The notes under the pieces were generated by a model, which was not told the DNA's origin, did no database searches, and was given only the letters and a program-made list of their open reading frames with translations. This document shows, piece after piece, positions 25,881-35,313 of a stretch of DNA of 64,000 nucleotides. The position numbers and the translations under genes are program-made. The DNA is taken from positions 1 through 64,000 of the forward strand of contig CAJXNI010000014.1 in assembly GCA_913057235.1 (NCBI GenBank). Reading direction: 5' to 3'. How positions within the stretch are numbered: the first letter of the stretch is position 1; every line of letters starts with the position of its first letter. The DNA is from an uncultured Bacteroidota bacterium (GTDB lineage Bacteria > Bacteroidota > Bacteroidia > Flavobacteriales > Schleiferiaceae).

Positions 25881-28841
25881 ATGAAGAAGAGCTTTTTTAA
25901 ACTCTGCGTATTATTAGTCTTAGCGCTCTTTATATTACCTCTAAAGGCTCAGGTAGCCGTTGGGGACATTGACTTGCAACAAGTTAGTAATAATGTAAGC
26001 AATCCTACCGGTATTTGTCAATGCGATACCATACGAGTACGTTATGAGCTCAAGGCAAGTTCCAATTTTTCTTCCACTTCTGAATTTGTTTATCAATTCG
26101 CTAATCCCATTAACGCTTGGTCGAGCGCTACAGAGTTGAATTTATTGGCGCTGTATACGGATATCAGTACAGTTCCACCAACAACAGCCACCAGTGTTTT
26201 AGACACATTTAGCCCTGGTTTGCTCTGGGCCGATTTGGCTGTGCCTTGCAATGCTTCTTTATTTGGTTCTAGCTTAAGAATTATAAATCGCGATGTGAAT
26301 GGAAACATTACCCCAAATGGTGCTTCGGACACAGCCTTTTTTAATGTAAATAGAATTCCCACGGTAGCGCAGATTGACTCCATCGCATTAATTCAAAATA
26401 TGATGCGGCTTGATACTTTTGACAATCCGTACACCACCAGTACTAAAGACGTGGGGTTTTGCCCTAGAGGAGACTCTATATTTTTGCGAGTTCAAAATGA
26501 CGGCAATTCCTATCAATGGTGGAATGGATCCAATCCTATACTTGGTGCCACAGATGATTCTATTATCGTGGGGCAATCGGGATTGTATTACTGTGAAGTG
26601 ATTGACGGGCCCTGTTCTATATTTTCAGATACAGTAGTGGTAGCTGCTTTGAATACGCCTACCACTGTAACCGCTGATTTATCCTTGGCGGCAAACGCTG
26701 GAGTTTTTCGGGCCGATAATCCGGACCCCACTGCGCCCAATCGCCTACCTTTAGACTCACTTGAACTTTGTGAAGATGGTACCGCCCTCTTGCAAGGTCC
26801 AGTAGTTCCCCCCAACACTGGGCTAACTTTTACCTACCAGTGGGTCACCGATTCGTTTAATCCGGTTACTGCTGAGCGCGATAAGTTTGCCATAGTGGGT
26901 GCTACCGGTCAAAATCTAACTGTGGGGCCTAATAATTCCAGAAAGGGCTTTAATCAATACTGGGTAGTAGTGAACGATGGTTTTTGTACTGATACTACCT
27001 CAGATCTTAACAGTTACCGAGTGCTTATAGACTCTATACCGCAAACCGAGGTGGTGGGAATTCCTTTCCCGGGACTGACAGGCCCCACGGTGCGCAATGA
27101 AATTTGCATGCGCGATTCCGTGCTGCTTTCAGCCGAGCCCCAGGTGCCTACACCAGGTTGGAAGTATCAGTGGCAGTGGTATGACCCCACTGCTCCGGCT
27201 GGAACTAATCCATGGAGGGCTGTAGCTGGCTCTGCCACCACCGGGTTTGATACCTTTCCAAACTTGAAGGTTGATACTAGCCTTTCAGACCCTGGACAAC
27301 CCTACTTTCAAACTCCTAAACCACTACTGCGCTACTTCCGTTTGAGAACGGCTACCCGTACGGTTTTTACCAATCAAGAGGTATGTGTTTCTTTTTCTGA
27401 TAGTGTGGCTGTACGTTGGTTTCCAGATTATAGTCTAAGTCTGGCTCCTAACCAGCCTGGTATAAATAGTATTGGTCAGGACAGTATAAACTTCTGTGAA
27501 GATGATACGGCCGAAGTTGTTGCTCCTGGCACTCCGGCCGACCTGCAGAACTTTGGCTATTTCTATTCCTATCAATGGCTTTCTGACTCACTTGATCCTA
27601 ACTTGGGATCAAGAGTGCGCTACCCCTTAGCCGGTGAAACGAATCAATCATTATTGATTGATTCTACAGGAAACTACTGGGTAGTTATTGACGATGGAAT
27701 TTGCCTGGATACCTCTAGTGTGTACAGAGCTTTTGTAGACACTATCCCTGAAACTACCATCTCAGAGGTTGAGTTTCCTGGAGGGAGCACTTTAACCACC
27801 CTCAATCTTTGTTTATACGATAGTGCCTTAGTTTCGGCTGCCGATACGGTGGGCGGATTATTACCCTGGAATTACCAATGGCAGCAGTTGGATCCTGTGG
27901 CTGGAACCTGGAACAATTTGGCCGATGATACCTTGGTGACACTGCAGATAGACACAACGTACAAGCGTTTTCAAGAAGATACTGCATTCTTCCGCTTGGC
28001 TACCTCATACCAAAATCGATTTGGCATAACAACCTGTAACTTCTTCACCGATAGTTTACAAGTAATCTTTTACGATTCACCTAATGTGACTTACATTCCG
28101 GGAGATTCTGTGGGTATTTGTCCGGGTGATAGCATTCTTTTTGTTGCTCAAGGCAACTTCACCAGTTTCAGCTGGGAGAATGGCCAAGTACTTTCTGCGT
28201 CACGCTATATTAATACACCAGGTGAATACCCCATTGAGGCGGTAGGCGTAAATGGTTGTATAACTTTTGACACCGTAACGGTATTCCCATTAACGGTGAA
28301 TGCAGCAGCGGGGCCAGACCAAACTGTGGGGTCTGGTGAAATTGTACAGTTAGAGGCCTTTGGCGGAACTTCCTACCGTTGGTTTGCCAGTGAACCACTT
28401 GAATTCTCAGACATGCTGAGTCAGCGTATCACGGTAAGCAAAACTTTAGCCCCGGGTGAAACTTCAGACACCATTACTATTTATGTAGAAGTGACCAACC
28501 AAAGAGGTTGTACGGGTCTTGATTCTTTACTGTTGATTGTTACCAGCAATATTCCAGACGGCATAAGCGATATTAGCAAGGCCTACAATATTTTCACCCC
28601 TAATGGTGACGGCCTCAATGACCTTTGGGACATCTCAGATCTTGTAAACGGAGACAATTGCGAGCTGATTATTATGAATCGCTGGGGTAGCACCGTTTAC
28701 GAAGATGAAAGCTTTACCGGACAATGGACAGGGGTGGATAATGGTGGCAATGAATTGCCAGATGGCACCTATTATTACATACTGGACTGTGAAGGTGAAG
28801 TGCGTATGAAAAACGCAGTAACCATAATCCGCAACCAATAA
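25881..28841 (+). CDS. Large secreted protein with T9SS type B C-terminal domain
   Basis: 986 residues. Signal peptide to about residue 23 (LPLKAQ). The body is a series of Cys-containing Ig-like beta modules with recurring units (LCEDGTALLQG, FCEDDTAEVVA, LCLYDSALVSA, ICPGDSILFVA) and Y-x-Q-W strands typical of adhesin-like Bacteroidota proteins. Residues about 905-986 form a gliding-motility-type (type B) sorting domain: FTPNGDGLNDLWDI, IMNRWGSTVYED, LPDGTYYYIL. It is exported by T9SS and probably surface-attached or released. The next gene encodes a PorP/SprF protein, the usual partner of type B substrates such as SprB. There is no enzyme signature. Confidence 0.92.
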   Translation: MKKSFFKLCVLLVLALFILPLKAQVAVGDIDLQQVSNNVSNPTGICQCDTIRVRYELKASSNFSSTSEFVYQFANPINAWSSATELNLLALYTDISTVPPTTATSVLDTFSPGLLWADLAVPCNASLFGSSLRIINRDVNGNITPNGASDTAFFNVNRIPTVAQIDSIALIQNMMRLDTFDNPYTTSTKDVGFCPRGDSIFLRVQNDGNSYQWWNGSNPILGATDDSIIVGQSGLYYCEVIDGPCSIFSDTVVVAALNTPTTVTADLSLAANAGVFRADNPDPTAPNRLPLDSLELCEDGTALLQGPVVPPNTGLTFTYQWVTDSFNPVTAERDKFAIVGATGQNLTVGPNNSRKGFNQYWVVVNDGFCTDTTSDLNSYRVLIDSIPQTEVVGIPFPGLTGPTVRNEICMRDSVLLSAEPQVPTPGWKYQWQWYDPTAPAGTNPWRAVAGSATTGFDTFPNLKVDTSLSDPGQPYFQTPKPLLRYFRLRTATRTVFTNQEVCVSFSDSVAVRWFPDYSLSLAPNQPGINSIGQDSINFCEDDTAEVVAPGTPADLQNFGYFYSYQWLSDSLDPNLGSRVRYPLAGETNQSLLIDSTGNYWVVIDDGICLDTSSVYRAFVDTIPETTISEVEFPGGSTLTTLNLCLYDSALVSAADTVGGLLPWNYQWQQLDPVAGTWNNLADDTLVTLQIDTTYKRFQEDTAFFRLATSYQNRFGITTCNFFTDSLQVIFYDSPNVTYIPGDSVGICPGDSILFVAQGNFTSFSWENGQVLSASRYINTPGEYPIEAVGVNGCITFDTVTVFPLTVNAAAGPDQTVGSGEIVQLEAFGGTSYRWFASEPLEFSDMLSQRITVSKTLAPGETSDTITIYVEVTNQRGCTGLDSLLLIVTSNIPDGISDISKAYNIFTPNGDGLNDLWDISDLVNGDNCELIIMNRWGSTVYEDESFTGQWTGVDNGGNELPDGTYYYILDCEGEVRMKNAVTIIRNQ

Positions 28842-28854
28842 TTTTACCAAAGCC

Positions 28855-30399
28855 ATGAAGAAGTTATCAATCGCAATTTTGTTTCTGGCTGCAGCCTTTA
28901 CCACTAAAGCGCAACAGATTCCACTATACAGCAACTATTTTTTTACACCGTATATCTACAACCCGGCCTATTCCGGTACTAGTGGTGTAACTGAAGCCAC
29001 CATTCTGCACCGCAGACAGTGGTCTGGTATTCAGGGATCCCCTGAAACCTCAGCTTTGGCTTTGAATGGTTCACTCAACGACCAAAAGATTGGCTGGAGT
29101 GTTTACGGGTTTTCGGATCAAGCAAATGTGCTTCAGCAATTAGGAGCCTATGGAAATTATGCCTATCACGTGCGTCTTTCTGAAAGCAGCACGCTGTCCT
29201 TTGGCCTTGGTGCAGGCTACTTAAATCAGACCATAGATCAAAGCGCGATTAGGGCAAAAGACCCAGGAGATGCTTTTACAGTAGTAGCCCCTAACCGAGG
29301 CACTTTTGATTTGAATGCAGGAATTAGTTTGCGTATTGCTGATTTCACCTTGGGTGCGGCCGCGCCTCAACTTCTTGCCCAAAATATTAATTACAGTGAA
29401 AATGGTGATGGTATCAATTATAACTTGATTCGTCATTATATGATAAATGCCCAGTATGATTTTAAGTTTAATGGCGATAAGCAGGTACTCAGCCCCCTCA
29501 TCATGGTTAGAGCGGCTGATCAGCAGGTGCCTGTGCAAATTGATGCGGGTTTGTTGTTTAACCTTACGGAGTACGGCTACATTGGTGCTATGTATCGTTC
29601 AGACTATGCTGTTACTGGCAACATCGGGTTAAACCTAACTGAGAATTTAACTTTTGGGTATGCCTACGACTTTTCGCTTAATGAGTACGGCTCCTCTTTC
29701 GGTACCAGCCATGAATTCATGCTAACCTACCGTTTTGGCAGCAACAAGGATAATGAACGCATGGAGAATGAGCTCAAGCGTTTGAGGTTGCAACAACGCA
29801 AACAGCGTGATGAAACGGAGGAGATTGTGGACGAAAAACTAGAAGAGTTTAAGGATACCTACCGCAGTGAACTTCAGAAAGAAATGGAAGAGCAGCGGAA
29901 GAAAATGCAGGAGGAAATGCAAAACAACGCAGGTTCGCAAAATTCAGGAAACACTGGCGGAGTAAATATGAATCGTCCAAATCAAACTGGAAATAATCAA
30001 GGTAACGCCAATAACAATCGTCCTAGTCAAGGGCTAAACAATCAAGGTGTCCGCCAGAATAATACACCAGATCAGTTCAATTATAACAATTACAATAACG
30101 CTGATAATAATGTTGGTGCCAATACCGGAAACACGAGTGGAACCGGCAGCCGCATGCAAGGTGGAAACGCAGGCTATTATATTACAGCGGGCGTGTTTAG
30201 CCGTCAGGCTAATGCTAAGTCACTGGTGACGAAATTAGCCGCGCAAGGTTACAATGCCCGTTTCTTTAGAGATAATACCAATAACTTCTATTACGTGTAC
30301 TTATTAAAATTTGATAACTACCAGGCTGCTGATCAGGCAAAAGCCAGTAACATGAATGGAAGCTATTCAGGCGACCTTTGGATTAAGGTGGTTAATTAA
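28855..30399 (+). CDS. PorP/SprF-family T9SS outer membrane protein fused to a SPOR domain
   Basis: 514 residues in four parts: a signal peptide (1-19, TTKAQ); a PorP/SprF domain (20-300) with the family start QQIPLYSNYFFTPYIYNPAYSG; a charged coiled coil (about 300-352, ENELKRLRLQQRKQRDETEE); an Asn/Gly/Gln-rich linker (about 353-433); and a SPOR domain (about 436-514, YYITAGVFSRQANAKSLV). PorP/SprF proteins bind T9SS type B substrates at the outer membrane, and SPOR domains bind glycan strands stripped of stem peptides, so this one could anchor its partner adhesin to the cell wall. It follows the large type B protein after 13 bases and ends at a strong terminator. Confidence 0.93.
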   Translation: MKKLSIAILFLAAAFTTKAQQIPLYSNYFFTPYIYNPAYSGTSGVTEATILHRRQWSGIQGSPETSALALNGSLNDQKIGWSVYGFSDQANVLQQLGAYGNYAYHVRLSESSTLSFGLGAGYLNQTIDQSAIRAKDPGDAFTVVAPNRGTFDLNAGISLRIADFTLGAAAPQLLAQNINYSENGDGINYNLIRHYMINAQYDFKFNGDKQVLSPLIMVRAADQQVPVQIDAGLLFNLTEYGYIGAMYRSDYAVTGNIGLNLTENLTFGYAYDFSLNEYGSSFGTSHEFMLTYRFGSNKDNERMENELKRLRLQQRKQRDETEEIVDEKLEEFKDTYRSELQKEMEEQRKKMQEEMQNNAGSQNSGNTGGVNMNRPNQTGNNQGNANNNRPSQGLNNQGVRQNNTPDQFNYNNYNNADNNVGANTGNTSGTGSRMQGGNAGYYITAGVFSRQANAKSLVTKLAAQGYNARFFRDNTNNFYYVYLLKFDNYQAADQAKASNMNGSYSGDLWIKVVN

Positions 30400-30420
30400 T
30401 AAAGTTATTTTTGTAGCTAT

Positions 30421-30455
30421 AAAAAAAGCGGATCGTTTTGATCCGCTTTTTTTTT
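30421..30455. terminator. Strong bidirectional intrinsic terminator
   Basis: A7-GCGGATC (30421-30434), loop GTTTT, then GATCCGC followed by nine T. The GC stem is 7 bp and extends to 14 bp with the A/T arms, so it works for the PorP-SPOR transcript (plus) and the DinB gene (minus). Confidence 0.93.
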
Positions 30456-30480
30456 GAGGTGTAGCCCTGGCACGTTTATT

Positions 30481-31056
30481 TTAGCCCGCATTAATACTTT
30501 TGGCCTGCTGAAAGTGTCTTTGCCCATGGACTACCATTATTTGCAAAGCATCAAAAGCGTTTATTTTCAGCCAGGGAATAAGGGTTTTAATTTTCAACTT
30601 TTCAAGGGCCAATTCCTGAGCTTCATTCAAATAGGTTTCTATCTGATCTAAATCTTGCACCAACTGCCTAAAAACTACATTGGTCACAGGCTTAAAGCCT
30701 TTTTCATTTTGCTTAATCGGATCAACCGAGGCAGGGCTTTTCCATTTCATTCCTTTTTTCTCGCCTTCAGGGGCCAGTCTAAAACTTTTAAGCATGTAAC
30801 GCCCTAAAAAAGTACTGCGGGGTGCAGAGTTGGCTGGCGCTTTAGGCGCTTTGGATTTAAGGGCCTCTATTTGTTTCAGGTAAGGGGCGTTCACCAAATT
30901 AATGTGGTAGACAATCTCCAGCGTATTCCAACCATTGGGCTTGTCTTCTTTTATAAGAAGTTGCTCTTCTTCTGCGTAATAGAACAGCTGATTCATTTGC
31001 TCCCGTAGTTGCTCTAACTCTTTTAATTGCTGCTCAATTTTCTCCTTTCTGCTCAT
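30481..31056 (-). CDS. DinB-family (DUF1569-like) protein
   Basis: 191 residues, a four-helix-bundle DinB/YfiT-type protein. Putative metal-ligand His are in TLEIVYHINLVN (about residue 45) and MVVHGQRHFQQA near the C-terminus. Family members include bacillithiol/mycothiol-dependent transferases and many of unknown role; this one cannot be assigned. I start at ATG 31056, not the TTG at 31071. An exact -7 element lies at 31074-31081. Confidence 0.8.
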   Translation of the reverse strand: MSRKEKIEQQLKELEQLREQMNQLFYYAEEEQLLIKEDKPNGWNTLEIVYHINLVNAPYLKQIEALKSKAPKAPANSAPRSTFLGRYMLKSFRLAPEGEKKGMKWKSPASVDPIKQNEKGFKPVTNVVFRQLVQDLDQIETYLNEAQELALEKLKIKTLIPWLKINAFDALQIMVVHGQRHFQQAKSINAG

Positions 31057-31073
31057 GTAGGTATTTTTCAAAA

Positions 31074-31081
31074 CAAAGGTA
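31074..31081 (-). promoter_or_regulatory. -7 element upstream of the DinB gene
   Basis: Minus-strand TACCTTTG is an exact TAnnTTTG, 17 bases from the ATG at 31056. No matching -33 element is evident. It is back-to-back with the M3 peptidase promoter. Confidence 0.4.
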
Positions 31082-31110
31082 ACTCAGGGCAATAATTACT
31101 AGGCTTAAAG

Positions 31111-31142
31111 TTGTCAAAACTGTTTACGTTATGGCATCTTTG
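31111..31142 (+). promoter_or_regulatory. Promoter of the M3 peptidase-rsmA-mgtE run
   Basis: TTG (31111-31113), 21 bases, CATCTTTG (31135-31142; one mismatch to TAnnTTTG), 29 bases before the ATG at 31172. Confidence 0.55.
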
Positions 31143-31171
31143 TACACGCTATTAAATTTTTGAACAGCACT

Positions 31172-33211
31172 ATGAGTAATCCCTTACTAGAAACTTATAA
31201 GACCCCCTTTGGCACTGTACCTTTTGAAGAGATAAAGGAAGAACACTTTTTACCGGCTCTGGAGACAGCCATAAAAGAAGGTTTGGCAGAGGTAGATGCT
31301 ATAGCCCAAAACTCGGCTCCTCCCACCTTCAGCAATGTTATTGAAGCTCTGGAAGAAGCCGGAGAGCAGGTAGAACGTATTTCTACTGTATTTTTCAATT
31401 TAAATTCTGCTGAAACCAATGAAACTATTCAAAAGCTAGCTCGGGAGATCTCGCCTAAGCTTACCAACTATGGAAATGACATCCTGCTAAATGAGGCTTT
31501 GTTTAAACGGGTGAAAATAGTGTGGGAGCAAAAAGATACGTTTTCATTAACCACAGAGCAAGCTCTACTTTTAGAGAAAACCTACAATAGTTTTACGCGC
31601 AATGGCGCTAATTTAAGTGAGGCCAATAAACAGCGCTTGCGAAAGTTAGATGAAGAAATTGCCCAGCATAGCTTACAGTTTGGCGAAAACCTCTTGGCCG
31701 CCACCAATGATTTTAAAATGTTTTGCACCGAAGAAGAGGTGGCCGGTCTGCCGGAAGGCGTAAAAGAAGGGGCTTTTCATGATGCGGAGGAGGCTGGTGA
31801 AAAGGGTAAGTATCTCATTACCTTACACATGCCTAGTTACCTACCTTTTATGACTTACGCCCAAAACCGCGCTTTGCGCGAGAAGCTTTTTAAAGCCTAC
31901 GGTAGTAAGGCTTATGCCGATGAAAAATACGATAATCGAGAACACGTTTTGGCGATTGCCCGCCTGCGGCATGAAAGGGCCCAACTCCTGGGCTTTGAGA
32001 CGCATGCCCATTTTGTACTGGCAGAGCGCATGGCTAAGAGCCCCCAAAAAGTGAACTTCTTTTTAGAAGAACTCAAGGGCCCGGCTATGCCCGCTGCTAA
32101 AAAAGATCTGGAGGAGTTAAAGAATTTTGCCGCTGATACCGATCAGTTAAAGGAGCTCCAAAAATGGGATACAGCTTACTACGCTGAAAAACTAAAACAA
32201 GCTCGTTATGAGATTGATGATGAACTCCTAAAGCCCTATTTCGAGGTGAAATCTGTGATAAACGGAGCCTTTACCGTGGCTAAAAAACTATACGGAATCA
32301 CCTTTGAAGAGCGGCAGGATATTCAGAAGTACCACCCGGATGTAATCACCTATGAAGTGAAAGATCAGGCTGGGAAGCACCTGGCGGTTTTTTATGCCGA
32401 TTTCTTCCCCCGAAAGGGAAAACGCAATGGTGCCTGGATGACTATTTACCGCCAACAAAAAATGCAAAATGGCCAAGACCTAAGGCCTCACGTGAGTATT
32501 GTGTGCAATTTCACCAAACCTACGGCCAAAACACCTTCACTCCTTACCTTCAATGAGGTGCTTACCTTATTCCATGAATTTGGTCATGCCCTGCACGGCA
32601 TTATGGCTAAAGGCACTTATGCCAGCCTTTCGGGTACCAATGTGTACTGGGATTTTGTGGAACTCCCTTCTCAAATCATGGAGAATTGGTGTTATGAGAA
32701 AGAATGCCTGTACCTTTTTGCCAAGCATTACCAGACCGGTGAACCCTTGCCTGAGGAATACATTGAACGTTTGCGAAAAAGCGCCACCTTTATGGAAGGT
32801 AGAGCCACCGCCCGACAGCTAAGCTTTGCCACTTTAGACCTTAGCTGGCATGCACAAGACCCTTCTGAAATTACAGACGTGGGTGCGCATGAAGCTGCGG
32901 TGTTCAAACCTTTTAGTCTTTTGCCTGCAGTGCACGGTACCAACATGAGCTGCCAGTTTGGGCACATTTTCCAGGGGGGCTATTCTGCCGGGTATTACAG
33001 CTATAAATGGGCGGAGGTGCTGGATGCCGATGCTTTTGAGCTATTTAAGGAAAAGGGCATTTTCAATGCTACGGTGGCGCAGGCTTTTAAGAAATTGCTG
33101 GAAGCGGGCGGCACAGTACCACCTGATGAGCTTTACCGCCAGTTTAGAGGCCAGGATCCTGATCCCAAGGCCTTGTTGCGCAGAGCGGGTTTGATTGAAG
33201 AGAATGGTTAG
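31172..33211 (+). CDS. M3-family zinc metallopeptidase (Dcp/oligopeptidase A-like)
   Basis: 679 residues from ATG 31172 (an upstream TTG at 31160 adds only four residues). The zinc site H468-E-F-G-H472 is followed by the third ligand Glu in the downstream helix (VELPSQIMENW). FADFFPRKGKRNGAW-like and GHIFQGGYSAGYYSYKWAEVL motifs are typical of the Dcp/OpdA branch. No signal peptide, so it is probably cytoplasmic, degrading small peptides. It overlaps rsmA by 8 bases. Confidence 0.94.
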   Translation: MSNPLLETYKTPFGTVPFEEIKEEHFLPALETAIKEGLAEVDAIAQNSAPPTFSNVIEALEEAGEQVERISTVFFNLNSAETNETIQKLAREISPKLTNYGNDILLNEALFKRVKIVWEQKDTFSLTTEQALLLEKTYNSFTRNGANLSEANKQRLRKLDEEIAQHSLQFGENLLAATNDFKMFCTEEEVAGLPEGVKEGAFHDAEEAGEKGKYLITLHMPSYLPFMTYAQNRALREKLFKAYGSKAYADEKYDNREHVLAIARLRHERAQLLGFETHAHFVLAERMAKSPQKVNFFLEELKGPAMPAAKKDLEELKNFAADTDQLKELQKWDTAYYAEKLKQARYEIDDELLKPYFEVKSVINGAFTVAKKLYGITFEERQDIQKYHPDVITYEVKDQAGKHLAVFYADFFPRKGKRNGAWMTIYRQQKMQNGQDLRPHVSIVCNFTKPTAKTPSLLTFNEVLTLFHEFGHALHGIMAKGTYASLSGTNVYWDFVELPSQIMENWCYEKECLYLFAKHYQTGEPLPEEYIERLRKSATFMEGRATARQLSFATLDLSWHAQDPSEITDVGAHEAAVFKPFSLLPAVHGTNMSCQFGHIFQGGYSAGYYSYKWAEVLDADAFELFKEKGIFNATVAQAFKKLLEAGGTVPPDELYRQFRGQDPDPKALLRRAGLIEENG

Positions 33212-33977
33212 GGCCAAAAAACATCTGGGGCAGCATTTTCTAAAGAATGAAGAAATAGCCCAGCGCATTGCTCAGTCCCTTTCGGGGGAAGGCTACCAGC
33301 AGGTTTTAGAAATTGGCCCGGGTATGGGGGTGCTTACTCAGTTTCTGCTCCAGGCGCCTCAAACTTTAAAAGTGGCAGAAATTGATACGGAATCGGTAGC
33401 GTATTTGGAAGAACATTTTCCGGCCCTGCACGGAAATATCATACCTGCTGATGTGCTAAAGCTGAAACTGGAAAACTACCTATCGGGTCCTTTTGCCTTG
33501 GTGGGAAATTATCCCTACAATATTTCTAGCCAGATTATTTTTAAAATGCTGGACAACTATGCCCGCATCCCTGAGATGGTGGGCATGTTTCAGAAGGAGG
33601 TAGCGGAACGCCTGGTAGCTGAGCCAGGCTCAAAAACTTACGGTATTTTAAGTGTGCTTTCGGCCGTTTACTACCACCGGGAATATCTTTTTACGGTAGA
33701 GCCGCAGGAGTTTAATCCTCCCCCCAAGGTCCGTAGCGGAGTTATCCGCTTTACCCGTAAAAATGAAGAAGTGCCCGGCTTCCAGTACAAAAATTTGAAA
33801 ATGGTGGTGAAAATGGCATTTAATCAAAGGCGAAAAACCTTACGCAATGCCTTGAAAGGTTTAAATTTAGCCCTTGAGCTATGGCCTGATGGCCTGGCAG
33901 GAATAAGAGCCGAGCAACTGAGCCACCATGACTTTGTGGCCTTAACCAAAGCGTACGAAAATGCTGGACAATCTTGA
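33204..33977 (+). CDS. rsmA: RsmA/KsgA, 16S rRNA A1518/A1519 dimethyltransferase
   Basis: 257 residues from ATG 33204, giving the canonical start VRAKKHLGQHFLKN. The SAM-binding motif I is VLEIGPGMGVLTQF, the catalytic motif IV is VGNYPYNISSQI, and the C-terminal region has FNPPPKVRSGVIRF and FNQRRKTLRNAL. It dimethylates two adjacent adenosines in the 3' hairpin of 16S rRNA. It overlaps the M3 gene by 8 bases and mgtE by 17. Confidence 0.97.
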   Translation: MVRAKKHLGQHFLKNEEIAQRIAQSLSGEGYQQVLEIGPGMGVLTQFLLQAPQTLKVAEIDTESVAYLEEHFPALHGNIIPADVLKLKLENYLSGPFALVGNYPYNISSQIIFKMLDNYARIPEMVGMFQKEVAERLVAEPGSKTYGILSVLSAVYYHREYLFTVEPQEFNPPPKVRSGVIRFTRKNEEVPGFQYKNLKMVVKMAFNQRRKTLRNALKGLNLALELWPDGLAGIRAEQLSHHDFVALTKAYENAGQS

Positions 33978-35313
33978 CAAAGACATCATTCAAAGCCTGG
34001 AGGCTGATTTAGAGGAAGGGCAGGTAGAGCAGCATAAAGCCATGTTAACAGAAGCCCACCCGGCCGATATTGCCGAACTGGTGGAAGACATTAGCTTGGA
34101 TGCAGGAAAGGTGCTTTTTGCCCAACTGCCGGCAGAGCTTACGGCTGAGGTGCTCATGGAGCTGAATCCAGAGTTAAGAGCAGACTACCTGGAAGATTAC
34201 AGTGGAACGCAGATAGCCACCCTGCTGGTTGAAAACCTGGACTCAGATGATGCGGCTGACCTGATCAACGAGCTGGACGACCCCATAAAAAAGGAGGTCT
34301 TAAGTAAGCTGGAAGACCAAAAACAGGCCAAGGATTTAGCCAAACTTTTGGTCTACCCTGAAGATACAGCCGGAGCACTCATGGGTACTGAGCTCATCCG
34401 TGTAAACGCCAAATGGAAGGTACTGCAGTGCGTGAAGGAAATGCGCAAACAGGCCGAGCATATTGAGAAGGTACATGCCATTTACGTGGTGGACGATAAC
34501 AACATTTTGCTGGGTACCCTAAGCCTCAAAAAATTGCTCACCACCAGCACGCAAACGCCCATTAGCGAGGTGTATTCCAAACGGGTGCAAAGTATTGAAG
34601 CTACAGCTGAAGCAGAAGAAGTGGCCAACACCATGCAGAAATACGATTTGGTGGTGATTCCGGTGGTGGATGCCCTGGGCCAGTTGGTAGGCCGCATCAC
34701 CATTGATGATGCCTTAGATTTTATAAGAGATGAAGCTAAGGAAGACTACAACCTGGCTAGTGGTCTTACGGATGAGGTTGAAAGCAGCGATACCATTCTG
34801 CGCATTACTCGAGCACGCTTGCCTTGGCTGCTCATTGGCTTGGTAGGCGGTTTGTTGGCCGCCTCAGTGATTGGCCGTTATGAAACCGATCTGGAGCTGC
34901 TCCCGCAAATGGCCTTTTTCATTCCTTTAATTGCCGCTATGGGCGGAAATGTAGGAGTGCAGTCTTCGGCTATAATTGTGCAGGGTTTGGCCAGCCAGGC
35001 AGATATGGGCAATATTTTGGCGCGCTTGCTCAAAGAGCTGGGGGTAGGCCTTTTGAATGGAATTATCTTAGGCATCACCATTATTGGCGCTGGTTTACTT
35101 CTAGGCTACAGCACCTTGTTGTCTTTAACCGTAGCGGTATCGCTGGTTTCAGTGATTGTGGCCGCAGCCCTTATTGGCACCTTTGTGCCATTGTTTTTAG
35201 ATCGCTATAAAATAGACCCGGCCTTAGCTACTGGTCCGTTTATTACCACCTTAAATGATATTTTGGGCCTTTTTCTGTACTTCCAGATTGGCCGGCTTTT
35301 GCTAGGATTATGA
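33961..35313 (+). CDS. mgtE: MgtE magnesium channel/transporter
   Basis: 450 residues in the MgtE order: an acidic superhelical N domain (about 1-130, EAHPADIAELVEDI), two CBS domains (about 135-255) that sense intracellular Mg2+, a plug helix, and a five-helix membrane domain with the conserved GGNVGVQSSAIIVQGLA and DPALATGPFITTLNDILGLFLYF. It imports Mg2+ across the inner membrane. It overlaps rsmA by 17 bases and the next gene by 4 (ATGA). Confidence 0.96.
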   Translation: MLDNLDKDIIQSLEADLEEGQVEQHKAMLTEAHPADIAELVEDISLDAGKVLFAQLPAELTAEVLMELNPELRADYLEDYSGTQIATLLVENLDSDDAADLINELDDPIKKEVLSKLEDQKQAKDLAKLLVYPEDTAGALMGTELIRVNAKWKVLQCVKEMRKQAEHIEKVHAIYVVDDNNILLGTLSLKKLLTTSTQTPISEVYSKRVQSIEATAEAEEVANTMQKYDLVVIPVVDALGQLVGRITIDDALDFIRDEAKEDYNLASGLTDEVESSDTILRITRARLPWLLIGLVGGLLAASVIGRYETDLELLPQMAFFIPLIAAMGGNVGVQSSAIIVQGLASQADMGNILARLLKELGVGLLNGIILGITIIGAGLLLGYSTLLSLTVAVSLVSVIVAAALIGTFVPLFLDRYKIDPALATGPFITTLNDILGLFLYFQIGRLLLGL

